DNA of 20,363 nt from a virus: the IMG/VR virus record IMGVR_UViG_3300010883_000674, positions 1 to 20,363 of that record; one strand, 5' to 3'. The notes under the pieces were generated by a model. That model saw only the letters and a program-made list of their open reading frames with translations. It was not told where the DNA came from and ran no database searches. Position 1 is the first letter of the stretch; every line of letters begins with the position of its first letter. Position numbers and translations under genes: made by a program. Shown here one piece after another: positions 6,071-12,872 of the stretch.

Positions 6071-6533
6071 GTGGGTAGAGACCAACTATTCTAAATTAGT
6101 GACTGCTGCAACGAGCATTCATAAAGAACCTCGTGACCTTGTGCATCATACTTACCTGAGAATACTCAGATTAAAGGGCGTAAAAATAGATGCGGTTATT
6201 GAGAAGCCCTTCGCATATTTCAGACGAGCAATGTATATGGAAGCGACTCGAGGAAAGTTCAAATCAGACTATTATTTAAGTTCTCTTGTCATTCAAAATC
6301 AGACAGCAGAATACGACCTGAGCCACGCATTTATGCTTGAGAATTTTCAGTTAGCAGTTGACAGATTATCGTGGTTTGATGGAATGGTTCTGACGCTTTA
6401 TTGTCAAGGTTTCAACCTAACGCAAGTCTCAAGAGAATCAGGCATAAAACCGACCATATTTCACACCTCTTTATTCAGGTCAAGGGAGAAGTTGAAGAAT
6501 TATTTTGCAGCTCTAGAGGGCTCGTCTCCATAG
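6036..6533 (+). CDS. Small RNA polymerase sigma factor-like protein (ECF type)
   Basis: TTG at 6036 is the only reasonable start, since the homologous region begins right after it. The 165 residues show a sigma region 2-like segment (about residues 18-70: LVTAATSIHKEPRDLVHHTY, LRILRL, then FAYFRRAMYMEATRG) and a region 4-like helix-turn-helix near the C-terminus (FDGMVLTLYCQGFNLTQVSR, ESGIKPTIFHTSLFRSREKL). The order and length agree with ECF-type sigma factors, although the key region 2 residues are diverged, so it could be a sigma-like regulator that does not bind polymerase in the usual way. It probably turns on later genes. It overlaps NinG by 35 nt. An 85-nt gap follows, the first since the exonuclease, where its product's target promoter might lie. 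Confidence 0.65.
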   Translation: MKNSEHLKDWNKWVETNYSKLVTAATSIHKEPRDLVHHTYLRILRLKGVKIDAVIEKPFAYFRRAMYMEATRGKFKSDYYLSSLVIQNQTAEYDLSHAFMLENFQLAVDRLSWFDGMVLTLYCQGFNLTQVSRESGIKPTIFHTSLFRSREKLKNYFAALEGSSP

Positions 6534-6618
6534 GTGATTCAACGAACACAAAACTTTGATACACAGCGTTAACAAAACACACTAAATTGCTTCAGCCTAG
6601 CTTAAAACTCCTCTCTGT

Positions 6619-7032
6619 ATGTTCTTAATATCAGCTCAAAAACGCTCAAATCGGCTTGAAATTTGCAAGAATTGTGAGCATTATTTGCCTAGCACAAAGT
6701 CCTGCGGAACGCTTGGTTTCGGAACAGAGATTGAGCTTGAAAATGGAGAGAGAATCAAGTTATGCGGATGCATAATGCCGATTAAAACAGGTCTGAGAAT
6801 ATCATCCTGCCCCCTGAATAAATGGGCAAGTGAACTAAGCAAAGATGACCTGAATAATATGAAAATACTGCTCGGAGAATTGGAAGGAGCAACCACAATA
6901 TCAGGCAATCAGAATACTCAATTAACTGAGTTATGGAATAAAGCATCAGGTGGAAATAAGAAAGTAAGTAGCTGTAATTCGTGTGTAAGAAAGACTATTC
7001 AAGAACTAAAAGAATTTATAAAAGATGAATAA
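6619..7032 (+). CDS. Cys-rich zinc-ribbon-like protein, 137 aa
   Basis: The first 70 residues hold Cys pairs in the order C-x2-C (RLEICKNCEHYLPSTKSCG), C-x-C (IKLCGCIM), and a final CP (GLRISSCPLNKWA), a spacing seen in small phage zinc proteins of unknown role. After a helical linker with Gly/Asn-rich stretches there is a second CxxC (KKVSSCNSCVRKTIQELKEF) near the C-terminus. It probably binds one or two zinc ions and could touch DNA or another protein. It overlaps the DnaA-like gene by 8 nt and starts an uninterrupted overlapping gene series that runs through the terminase. Base composition here and in the sigma-like gene looks more A/T-rich than the genes around them. Confidence 0.6.
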   Translation: MFLISAQKRSNRLEICKNCEHYLPSTKSCGTLGFGTEIELENGERIKLCGCIMPIKTGLRISSCPLNKWASELSKDDLNNMKILLGELEGATTISGNQNTQLTELWNKASGGNKKVSSCNSCVRKTIQELKEFIKDE

Positions 7033-7360
7033 CGATATTTATATGATGGTGGGTAAACTCAACTACGCAGACTCAGATTACGAGGGAATGATAGCAGTAG
7101 AACAATGCAAAAGAGGAGTAGGAAGGCTCGGAGTACAATGGGATGAGGTACAAAGCACAAGCAGGAAGCGAAGGATTGTAGATGCTAGGAGATTATGCTG
7201 TACTCTTCTCAGGGCAAAGGGATGGACTTACGATATGATAGCAGAGGCAGTAGGATACACAAATCACGCTACCGCTATTCACCACGTAAGGGCATCAGAG
7301 CAGCTATTGAAGTACGATGACGAGTACCAACGTAAAGCCCTTAAATTTAATCTAGCGTAA
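7025..7360 (+). CDS. Stand-alone DnaA domain IV-like DNA-binding protein
   Basis: The C-terminal 65 residues match the DnaA C-terminal DNA-binding domain: RRIVDARRLCCTLLRAKG as the basic helix, WTYDMIAEAVGYTNHATA as the helix-turn-helix, and HATAIHHVRASEQLL in place of the DnaA signature D-H-T-T-V-x-H-A/G. DnaA domain IV reads DnaA boxes through exactly this part. The AAA+ ATPase domain is missing; only a 45-residue N-terminal stretch precedes it. It may mark the phage origin, block host DnaA, or act as a transcription factor. It overlaps the zinc protein by 8 nt and the following gene by one base (TAATG). Confidence 0.7.
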   Translation: MNNDIYMMVGKLNYADSDYEGMIAVEQCKRGVGRLGVQWDEVQSTSRKRRIVDARRLCCTLLRAKGWTYDMIAEAVGYTNHATAIHHVRASEQLLKYDDEYQRKALKFNLA

Positions 7361-7590
7361 TGACACCGAGACGAGCAAAGAGATACATCAACACCTCGAA
7401 TGATTGGATATTATTCGCTGTTGAGGAGAAGGGAGACCAACATTCCTACAGAGTAATAATGAGCAGGGAAGAAGCGTGGGAGATTCTGCTTAACTTAGCC
7501 ATAACAGATTACCCTATCAGAGAAACATTAAGAAATATATTAAATACAGCAGATGACTACATTAAAAATCAACCTAATCCTCCCGAATGA
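7360..7590 (+). CDS. Small hypothetical protein, 76 aa
   Basis: I do not recognise it. It starts with the A shared by the upstream TAA (TAATG at 7358-7362). The product has a basic N-terminus (TPRRAKRYINTSNDW), a short beta-like stretch (ILFAVEEKGDQHSYRVIMS) and a helical second half (REEAWEILLNLAITDYPIRE) that ends in a polar tail (IKNQPNPPE). It has no metal, nucleotide or membrane motif. It may partner the DnaA-like or the ParB-like protein between which it sits; the 38-nt overlap with the ParB-like gene supports coupling. Confidence 0.5.
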   Translation: MTPRRAKRYINTSNDWILFAVEEKGDQHSYRVIMSREEAWEILLNLAITDYPIRETLRNILNTADDYIKNQPNPPE

Positions 7591-8122
7591 GGATAACCCG
7601 AGAACTATTCGTGAATCTAGTTTCAAGAAATTAGTTAAATCAATCAAGGACTTCCCTGAGATGCTTGAAGCACGACCTATTGTTATCAATCCTGATAACG
7701 TGGTGATAGGAGGCAATATGAGATTAGCTGCAGCGAAGGAAGCAGGGCTAAAAGAAGTGCCTGTACATAAGGTAACTTGGGCTAAGGCTAAAAGAGCTGA
7801 GTTTATTATTAAGGATAACGTCTCATACGGAGAGTGGGATTGGGATATGTTAGCGAACGAATGGGATAACGTCAAGATGGAAGAATGGGGGTTAGACGTT
7901 TGGACACCTGAGACAAATGTAGACTACTCAATCCTCGATGAGGAGTACGGAGCACTTGATGAGACCGTCAAGGAGATGCAAGAGGGAGTCAAGAGGGCAA
8001 TCCAAATAGAGTTTGAAGGCGATGACTACACGACAGCATTAACGTTAGCGAATGGGCTTAGAAAGGACGGAGTCTATGTCGGAGGATTACTCATTGAAGC
8101 GATGAAGAAGTGCGTTGGATAG
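7553..8122 (+). CDS. ParB/Srx-like nuclease-type domain protein
   Basis: The first 115 residues form a ParB N-terminal-like domain: LKINLILPNEDNPRTI, SSFKKLVKSIKDFPEMLEAR and, as the signature, VIGGNMRLAAAKEAG (residues 51-65, with the GGNMR loop that binds nucleotide in this fold), then VPVHKVTW and a FIIKDNVSYGEWDWDMLANEW end typical of phage ParB-like proteins near DNA-modifying enzymes. The C-terminal 60 residues (VKRAIQIEFEGDDYTTALTL, VYVGGLLIEAMKKC) form a small unrelated domain. Such proteins may bind or nick DNA, or bind CTP. This gene opens the predicted base-modification cassette and overlaps the PLP enzyme gene by 13 nt, which suggests it helps target or assist modification. Confidence 0.75.
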   Translation: MTTLKINLILPNEDNPRTIRESSFKKLVKSIKDFPEMLEARPIVINPDNVVIGGNMRLAAAKEAGLKEVPVHKVTWAKAKRAEFIIKDNVSYGEWDWDMLANEWDNVKMEEWGLDVWTPETNVDYSILDEEYGALDETVKEMQEGVKRAIQIEFEGDDYTTALTLANGLRKDGVYVGGLLIEAMKKCVG

Positions 8123-9048
8123 ACACCATACACGACCTAACTCCTGTTGAGATAGTTGATGGGATGACATTCAAGAGGGATGACAAGTTCGCTCCTCTTG
8201 GGTATGGTGATATTAATGGAGCAAAGCTGAGACAGGCAATATGGCTCGTTGATGGATGGGTTAAGCGAGGAGTTAAAGGCATCGTGAGTGGCTCGGTATC
8301 ACAGTCCCCTCAACACGCATTCATATCTGAGATTTGTAAGCACTATCGAATAGGCTGCGTGATTACTCACTCCAAGAAGAAGATAGAGGAGAAAGATTCC
8401 CCCTATTTATTCAGAGCAAAGAGGCTCGGAGCTAAGATGCTGTACTCAAAGGTGGGATACGCAAAGACATTAGGGGCATTAGCAAGGAAGACATTGAAGC
8501 TACTACCTGACCACGAGTTCCTAGAGACGAATATCACGCTTGAAGACAACGTGAATACGTGGGAAGAGATAGAAGCGTTCCATTCTGTTGGAGCAGAGCA
8601 AGTTAGGAACATACCGAGTAGCGTCAATAGGTTGGTTATTCCCTGCGGTAGCTGTAACTCATCTACATCAATCTTGTATGGGCTTCTGAAGTACCCTAAG
8701 CCTAACTTAAAAGAGATAATACTGATGGGGATAGGCAACCACGGAAGCAATAACATAGAGTACATTGAGCACAGGCTGAAGCACATATGCGCAACCAAAG
8801 GTATTGACACCGAGGGAGTGTATGATTGGAGCTTTGAGGGACTAAAGGGCTTCAGACATTCGATGCGGTATGAGAACCTGAATGGAACAGGGTATTGTCA
8901 GTATTCTGATACGTTTCACGAGAAAGCAGGTAGCATTTACTTCCACCCCCGATACGAAGGTAAGTGCATCAGGTATTTTCGTCAGAGAATGAAAGAGCAT
9001 TGGAATGAGAAGACATTATTTTGGATAGTAGGGAGCGACATAAGATGA
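8110..9048 (+). CDS. Fold-type II PLP-dependent enzyme (ACC deaminase/cysteine desulfhydrase-like)
   Basis: Start is GTG at 8110. The 312-residue product follows the layout of fold-type II PLP enzymes: TPVEIVDGMTFKRDDKFAPL at the N-terminus, the putative Schiff-base lysine K39 in DINGAKLRQA (family form GGNKxRK), the substrate loop GSVSQSPQH (residues 61-69; family form S.QSNH), and the phosphate-cup region CGSCNSST (179-186; family form GSGGT). The family carries out elimination, replacement or deamination at amino acid alpha/beta carbons. The phosphate loop with two Cys is unusual. Being between a ParB-like protein and a DNA-base kinase-type protein, it most likely processes an amino acid attached to, or used for, a modified base; this is inference. 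Its stop overlaps the next start (ATGA). Confidence 0.7.
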   Translation: MRWIDTIHDLTPVEIVDGMTFKRDDKFAPLGYGDINGAKLRQAIWLVDGWVKRGVKGIVSGSVSQSPQHAFISEICKHYRIGCVITHSKKKIEEKDSPYLFRAKRLGAKMLYSKVGYAKTLGALARKTLKLLPDHEFLETNITLEDNVNTWEEIEAFHSVGAEQVRNIPSSVNRLVIPCGSCNSSTSILYGLLKYPKPNLKEIILMGIGNHGSNNIEYIEHRLKHICATKGIDTEGVYDWSFEGLKGFRHSMRYENLNGTGYCQYSDTFHEKAGSIYFHPRYEGKCIRYFRQRMKEHWNEKTLFWIVGSDIR

Positions 9049-10550
9049 CAGATAACCGATTACCTGAGAACAGGAGGAAAGTATTCCTCGACTTCTATGA
9101 GTTCCACCTCAAATATGGGGCTCACGCAGGAGCAGTTTATTATGCCTTCCCTTACCTGTTTAAGACGCTTCAGATGACCGAAGAGCAGAAGCTATGGTTT
9201 GTATTCATTAATGGGAATACTCAGAACGTGGTAACGACATACAGAATATACTCAGCATTCCCCTCCATTGATTTAATTAGAGATTCGAGAGAGGAATTAG
9301 AGCGATGGTTCGAGACTAATTACAATAACTTGCCGTGGGATACAGACAGGAGATACACGAGGACTCGATTCATTTGGAGCGTATCGAATTACATTGAGCA
9401 ATTAGACGGAAAGACTCAGGCAGATTACTTCGCTCAGTTCACGACAGGTCAGCATAAGTATCAGAACTTCAGCCTGTTATGGGATGTCATTATTAATAAG
9501 TTCGTCTCCTTTGGGAGGCTATCAACTTTCAGCTACTTGGAATACCTGAGATTAGCAGGGATAAATGTAGACTGTGATTGGTTATTCTTTGAGGACATAA
9601 CAGGGAGCAAATCTCACAGGAATGGATTATGCAAGGTGCTAGGTCGGGATGACTTGGATTGGACTAAAGATAACACCCCAAACTACACCCCTGAGATACT
9701 TGATTGGCTGAATGACGAGGGCAACGAATTGATTAAGGAGGCTAAAGCAACGATTGACCATCCTGATGTATCATACTTCACGTTAGAAACGACATTATGC
9801 TGTTACAAGGGATGGCATCGGGTTAACAGGCGTTACCCTAATGTGTACAACGATATGTTCTATGACAGGATAAGGAAAGCAGAGGAATTATGGGGAGATA
9901 AACTAAACGTATTTTGGGACTGCCGTAAGGAACTGCTACCTAAGTCGTTAAGATTAGAAGAGAACATACTTGACAAGGGGTTAAGTAAAGAGAAACAGAA
10001 TCACTACAGATTAACAGGACAAGTAATAATGATGGAAGAGTTCGGATACAAGGCAGACAAGACGTGGCTCAGGAACTGCATACTCATCGTGGGTAAATGC
10101 GGAGTAGGCAAAACGTGGGTAATGTCTCAGCTCCTAAAAGGGCAGGAGGTACAAACGCAGAAGCTAGGCAAGTTCCTCTTCCACGAGACACCTGATTACA
10201 TCGTGGTAGGCAAGTACGATGGGAGTGTATTTCAGGGGAGCGACAGACTCTCGATGAGCGTAATGACAGACTTGGACAGGATGCTCAGATACGTCCATTC
10301 GGTGGACAAGGTAGCAGTCTTTGAAGGAGACCGATTCACTAACTCCAATTTCATAGCTAAGGCGAACCCTGCAATAGTCAAGGTTCTCGGTGATGGGAGG
10401 AACGGCAGATTGAAGCGAGGCTCAAATCAGACTGAGCGTCATTTAAAGAGCATTTCAACTAGGGTTGACAACATCGTTAGCCATTGTGATACAAAAGATT
10501 CAGAACATTGCTTAGAATACCTTAAAACACTTCTCAATGAAAACGATTAA
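9045..10550 (+). CDS. Helical domain + P-loop kinase: 5-hydroxymethyl-dU DNA kinase-like / aGPT-pyrophosphorylase-like
   Basis: ATG at 9045 overlaps the previous TGA (ATGA) and is preferred to TTG at 9021, giving 501 aa. The first ~310 residues are helical with aromatic/Arg-rich marks (FYEFHLKYGAHAGAVYYAFP, FINGNTQNVVTTYRIYSAFP, NNLPWDTDRRYTRTRF, GSKSHRNGLCKVLG) like the alpha-glutamyl/putrescinyl-thymine pyrophosphorylase clan, which includes the helical domain of 5-hmdU DNA kinase and the amino acid:DNA transferase. The C-terminal part is a P-loop kinase: Walker A GKCGVGKT (350-357) and an EGDR motif (427-430) in place of the catalytic Asp region. In thymidine hypermodification pathways this fusion phosphorylates hmdU in DNA for later replacement. 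No separate transferase is seen, so this protein might also do the transfer. Confidence 0.65.
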   Translation: MTDNRLPENRRKVFLDFYEFHLKYGAHAGAVYYAFPYLFKTLQMTEEQKLWFVFINGNTQNVVTTYRIYSAFPSIDLIRDSREELERWFETNYNNLPWDTDRRYTRTRFIWSVSNYIEQLDGKTQADYFAQFTTGQHKYQNFSLLWDVIINKFVSFGRLSTFSYLEYLRLAGINVDCDWLFFEDITGSKSHRNGLCKVLGRDDLDWTKDNTPNYTPEILDWLNDEGNELIKEAKATIDHPDVSYFTLETTLCCYKGWHRVNRRYPNVYNDMFYDRIRKAEELWGDKLNVFWDCRKELLPKSLRLEENILDKGLSKEKQNHYRLTGQVIMMEEFGYKADKTWLRNCILIVGKCGVGKTWVMSQLLKGQEVQTQKLGKFLFHETPDYIVVGKYDGSVFQGSDRLSMSVMTDLDRMLRYVHSVDKVAVFEGDRFTNSNFIAKANPAIVKVLGDGRNGRLKRGSNQTERHLKSISTRVDNIVSHCDTKDSEHCLEYLKTLLNEND

Positions 10551-11334
10551 ATTAGACCTCGTAAAGCACGATAGGAAGTCCTCTCAAGATTGTGAGTACA
10601 TAGAGCCAAACATAACAGAAGATTGTCTCCTAGAATCAGAAGGAGAGATTGTAGGCTTCTACATCAGGGACATAGATGATTATTCCCCCCGACTGAGTCA
10701 ACTGCTCTCAATAGCTAACGCTGAGTTCAGGTCAGATAACGTCCCTAAGCAATTCCTAGATAGGGCAGACGTGATTAAGCTCGGAGGTAACAGGACAGAG
10801 GCGAGGAAGAAAGGCACAGCACAATGGAGCACGATACTCGGCTCAGTTCCACCTAATGCAATGACAAGGAGACATTACAGGAACAGGGCAGCCGTGCATA
10901 ATCATACTCCTGCTCAGGTCTTCATCAAAGCGATGACAGCAGCAGCGATTGAATCAGGTAAGATAATCAAGGAGATTGCCCCCCAAATTTATCACAATCA
11001 ATTAAAGGTAATGGAGAGCATCTCAAAGGAGTGGAGATTCGGTGACCTGTTCACGAGCAGCATCTCAAACTTTAACATAGCAGCATCCTTCCATACCGAT
11101 GTCAGGAATGTAAAGGGAGCAGTAAACGTCATAATGACCAAGAGGAATAACAGCAAAGGAGGTTGCCTTCACGTACCTGATTACAATGCTACATTTGAAC
11201 AGGCAGATAACTCACTATTAGTTTATCCTGCGTGGAGGAATATGCACGGAGTAACACCAATAGTTCCAACGCATACAGATGGCTACCGCAATTCACTTAT
11301 ATTTTATTCATTAAAAGCATTCAAAGATGACTGA
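10537..11334 (+). CDS. TET/JBP-like Fe(II)/2-oxoglutarate dioxygenase (DNA thymine or methylcytosine hydroxylase)
   Basis: The 265-residue product carries the double-stranded beta-helix motif set of 2-oxoglutarate dioxygenases: H186-x-D188 in FHTDVRNV, distal H237 in WRNMHGVTP and R251 in YRNSLIF for 2-oxoglutarate. The sequence between (GGCLHVPDYNATFEQADNSL) has the GG.L..P.Y.....Q.. pattern typical of phage TET/JBP relatives, as does F(T)SSISNFN before the HxD. Known enzymes oxidise thymine to 5-hydroxymethyluracil or 5-methylcytosine to 5-hydroxymethylcytosine. As no DNA cytosine methyltransferase is seen here and the neighbour resembles a 5-hmdU kinase, thymine is the likelier substrate. 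It overlaps the kinase by 14 nt and the terminase small subunit by 8 nt. The ~150-residue N-terminal region is not a domain I recognise. Confidence 0.7.
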   Translation: MKTIKLDLVKHDRKSSQDCEYIEPNITEDCLLESEGEIVGFYIRDIDDYSPRLSQLLSIANAEFRSDNVPKQFLDRADVIKLGGNRTEARKKGTAQWSTILGSVPPNAMTRRHYRNRAAVHNHTPAQVFIKAMTAAAIESGKIIKEIAPQIYHNQLKVMESISKEWRFGDLFTSSISNFNIAASFHTDVRNVKGAVNVIMTKRNNSKGGCLHVPDYNATFEQADNSLLVYPAWRNMHGVTPIVPTHTDGYRNSLIFYSLKAFKDD

Positions 11335-11689
11335 CAAATCTGACACTAAAAAAGGAACACTCATTGAGGCATTAGGCAAATCATTGGGAGTAGTTTCAAC
11401 AGCCTGTAAATCAGTTAACATCTCAAGGGACACACACTACCGATGGATGAAGGAAGACTCAGACTACAAGGGCAAGGTAAGGGAGTTAGAGAACATTGCT
11501 CTAGACTTTGCTGAGAGCCACCTCCATCAGCTAATTAAAGACGGCATCCCTTCAGCTACGATATTCTTTCTCAAGACCAAAGGGAAGAGGAGAGGATACA
11601 TTGAGACGACTGACCTGCAGATAACAGAGAAGAAGCCCCTGACGTGGATGGATGAGGTATCAAGGAAAAAGAAGAGAGAGCAGAAGTGA
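11327..11689 (+). CDS. terS: Terminase small subunit-like HTH protein
   Basis: A helix-turn-helix lies in the first half (IEALGKSLGVVSTACKSVNI, then SRDTHYRWMKEDSDYKGKV), followed by ENIALDFAESHLHQLIKDGI and PSATIFFLKTKGKRRGY, the arrangement seen in phBC6A51-type phage terminase small subunits. The tail is basic and Lys-rich (VSRKKKREQK). It should recognise the packaging site and hand DNA to the large subunit. Its stop overlaps the large subunit's GTG (GTGA at 11686-11689), and its ATG overlaps the dioxygenase by 8 nt, so the modification cassette and packaging genes are co-translated. A regulator with an HTH is the alternative, but context favours the terminase. Confidence 0.75.
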   Translation: MTDKSDTKKGTLIEALGKSLGVVSTACKSVNISRDTHYRWMKEDSDYKGKVRELENIALDFAESHLHQLIKDGIPSATIFFLKTKGKRRGYIETTDLQITEKKPLTWMDEVSRKKKREQK

Positions 11690-12843
11690 CTCTCCCAACG
11701 ACATATTACCACGCTACTGAATCAGACGCAAAGATACAAGTCCATCAGGGAGGCACGAGGAGTGGAAAGACATACTCACTACTCACCTTCATAATAGAGT
11801 TCTGTTATCACAATGAAGGCGCAGGAGCAGTAGTCACAATATGCCGTAAGACATTCCCTGCTCTCAGGGCATCAGTAATGAGAGACTTCTTTGAGATACT
11901 TGAGAAGGAGGGTATGTACAGCCCCTCAGGTCATAACAAATCTGACAGCACTTATCAGCTGTATGGCAACCTAGTTGAGTTCATTTCAGTAGACCAACCT
12001 CAGAAGGTCAGAGGGAGGAAGAGAGACCTCCTGTTTATCAATGAGGCAAATGAGCTGAGCCTTGAAGAGTGGAGGCAATTAATCCTGAGAACCACAGGGC
12101 GTATCGTGATTGACTACAACCCCTCAGATGAGTTCCATTGGATTTACGACAATGTGATTGACAGGGATGATGCTCAGTTCTTTCAGACCACGTACAAGGA
12201 TAACCCCTTCCTAAACGAATCAGTCATTCAAGAGATTGAGCGATTCCAAGAGGTAGATGAGGACTTTTGGAAGGTGTATGGATTGGGTGAGAGGGGTGTG
12301 AACAGGAGCGCAGTACTCACGCATTGGAAGCAGGTCAAGACCATACCCCCCGAATACAAGCTAATGAATGTGGGGCTCGACTTCGGTTACACTAATGACG
12401 CAACAGCCATAGTTAAAGTGTACACAGACGGACACGGCTTCCTGTTAGATGAAGTATGTTACGCAACAGGCTTGACTAACGCAGCCATCGCTCAGGTAAT
12501 GAGGGACGCAGGGATTAAGCGAGAGGACTCTGTAATTGCCGATTGTGCTGAGCCAAAGAGCATAGATGATTTGCACGGACACGGCTTTAACATACACCCT
12601 TGCAGGAAGGGAGCAGACAGCATCAGGGCAGGGATAGACTTCCTCAGGTCAAGACCGCTATTCATCACCGAGAGGAGTGTGAACGGCATCAAAGAATTAA
12701 GGAACTACAAGTACAAGGAGGATAAGAACGGACGTATATTGAACGCACCTGTCGACCTGTTCAATCACTTTATCGATGCGTCACGTTACGCTATTACATT
12801 CAATCAGACTAACCCTAATTATGGGAGCTATGCTCTTGGGTAA
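11686..12843 (+). CDS. terL: Terminase large subunit (packaging ATPase and nuclease)
   Basis: GTG at 11686 fits the spacing (GTGA overlap). The 385-residue protein shows the two expected domains. ATPase: Walker A GGTRSGKT (residues 22-29), Arg-rich CRKTFPALRAS, Walker B LLFINE with catalytic E120, and a motif near RTTGRIVIDYNPSD. Nuclease: acidic residues D232 (GLDFGYTNDATA), D286 (VIADCAEP) and D364 (FNHFIDA), placed as in RNase H-like terminase nucleases. It packages DNA into the prohead and cuts at the end of a headful or at cos. It is shorter than many large terminases (about 420-500 aa) but complete. No portal gene follows, which is unusual. Confidence 0.9.
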   Translation: MTLPTTYYHATESDAKIQVHQGGTRSGKTYSLLTFIIEFCYHNEGAGAVVTICRKTFPALRASVMRDFFEILEKEGMYSPSGHNKSDSTYQLYGNLVEFISVDQPQKVRGRKRDLLFINEANELSLEEWRQLILRTTGRIVIDYNPSDEFHWIYDNVIDRDDAQFFQTTYKDNPFLNESVIQEIERFQEVDEDFWKVYGLGERGVNRSAVLTHWKQVKTIPPEYKLMNVGLDFGYTNDATAIVKVYTDGHGFLLDEVCYATGLTNAAIAQVMRDAGIKREDSVIADCAEPKSIDDLHGHGFNIHPCRKGADSIRAGIDFLRSRPLFITERSVNGIKELRNYKYKEDKNGRILNAPVDLFNHFIDASRYAITFNQTNPNYGSYALG

Positions 12844-12872
12844 GGTTTTAACTATTTAATCGTTATATTAGT

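Noticed and set aside
6555-6590. Promoter in the gap after the sigma-like gene
   Set aside because: TTTG (6555) and TAAATTGC (6583) are 24 nt apart and the second box matches poorly.
6898-6934. Palindrome ACTCA-TGAGT in the zinc-protein gene
   Set aside because: A short inverted repeat within coding sequence with no supporting context; chance is likely.
7540-7875. Antisense ORF of 111 codons over the ParB-like gene
   Set aside because: The coding sense is given by the clear ParB signature on the + strand.
8403-8810. Antisense ORF of 135 codons
   Set aside because: It lies wholly within the PLP enzyme gene on the other strand, shows no recognisable protein features and is a shadow frame.
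9021-9044. TTG start of the kinase-fusion gene at 9021
   Set aside because: The ATG at 9045 makes an ATGA overlap like its neighbours and removes an unlikely extra peptide.
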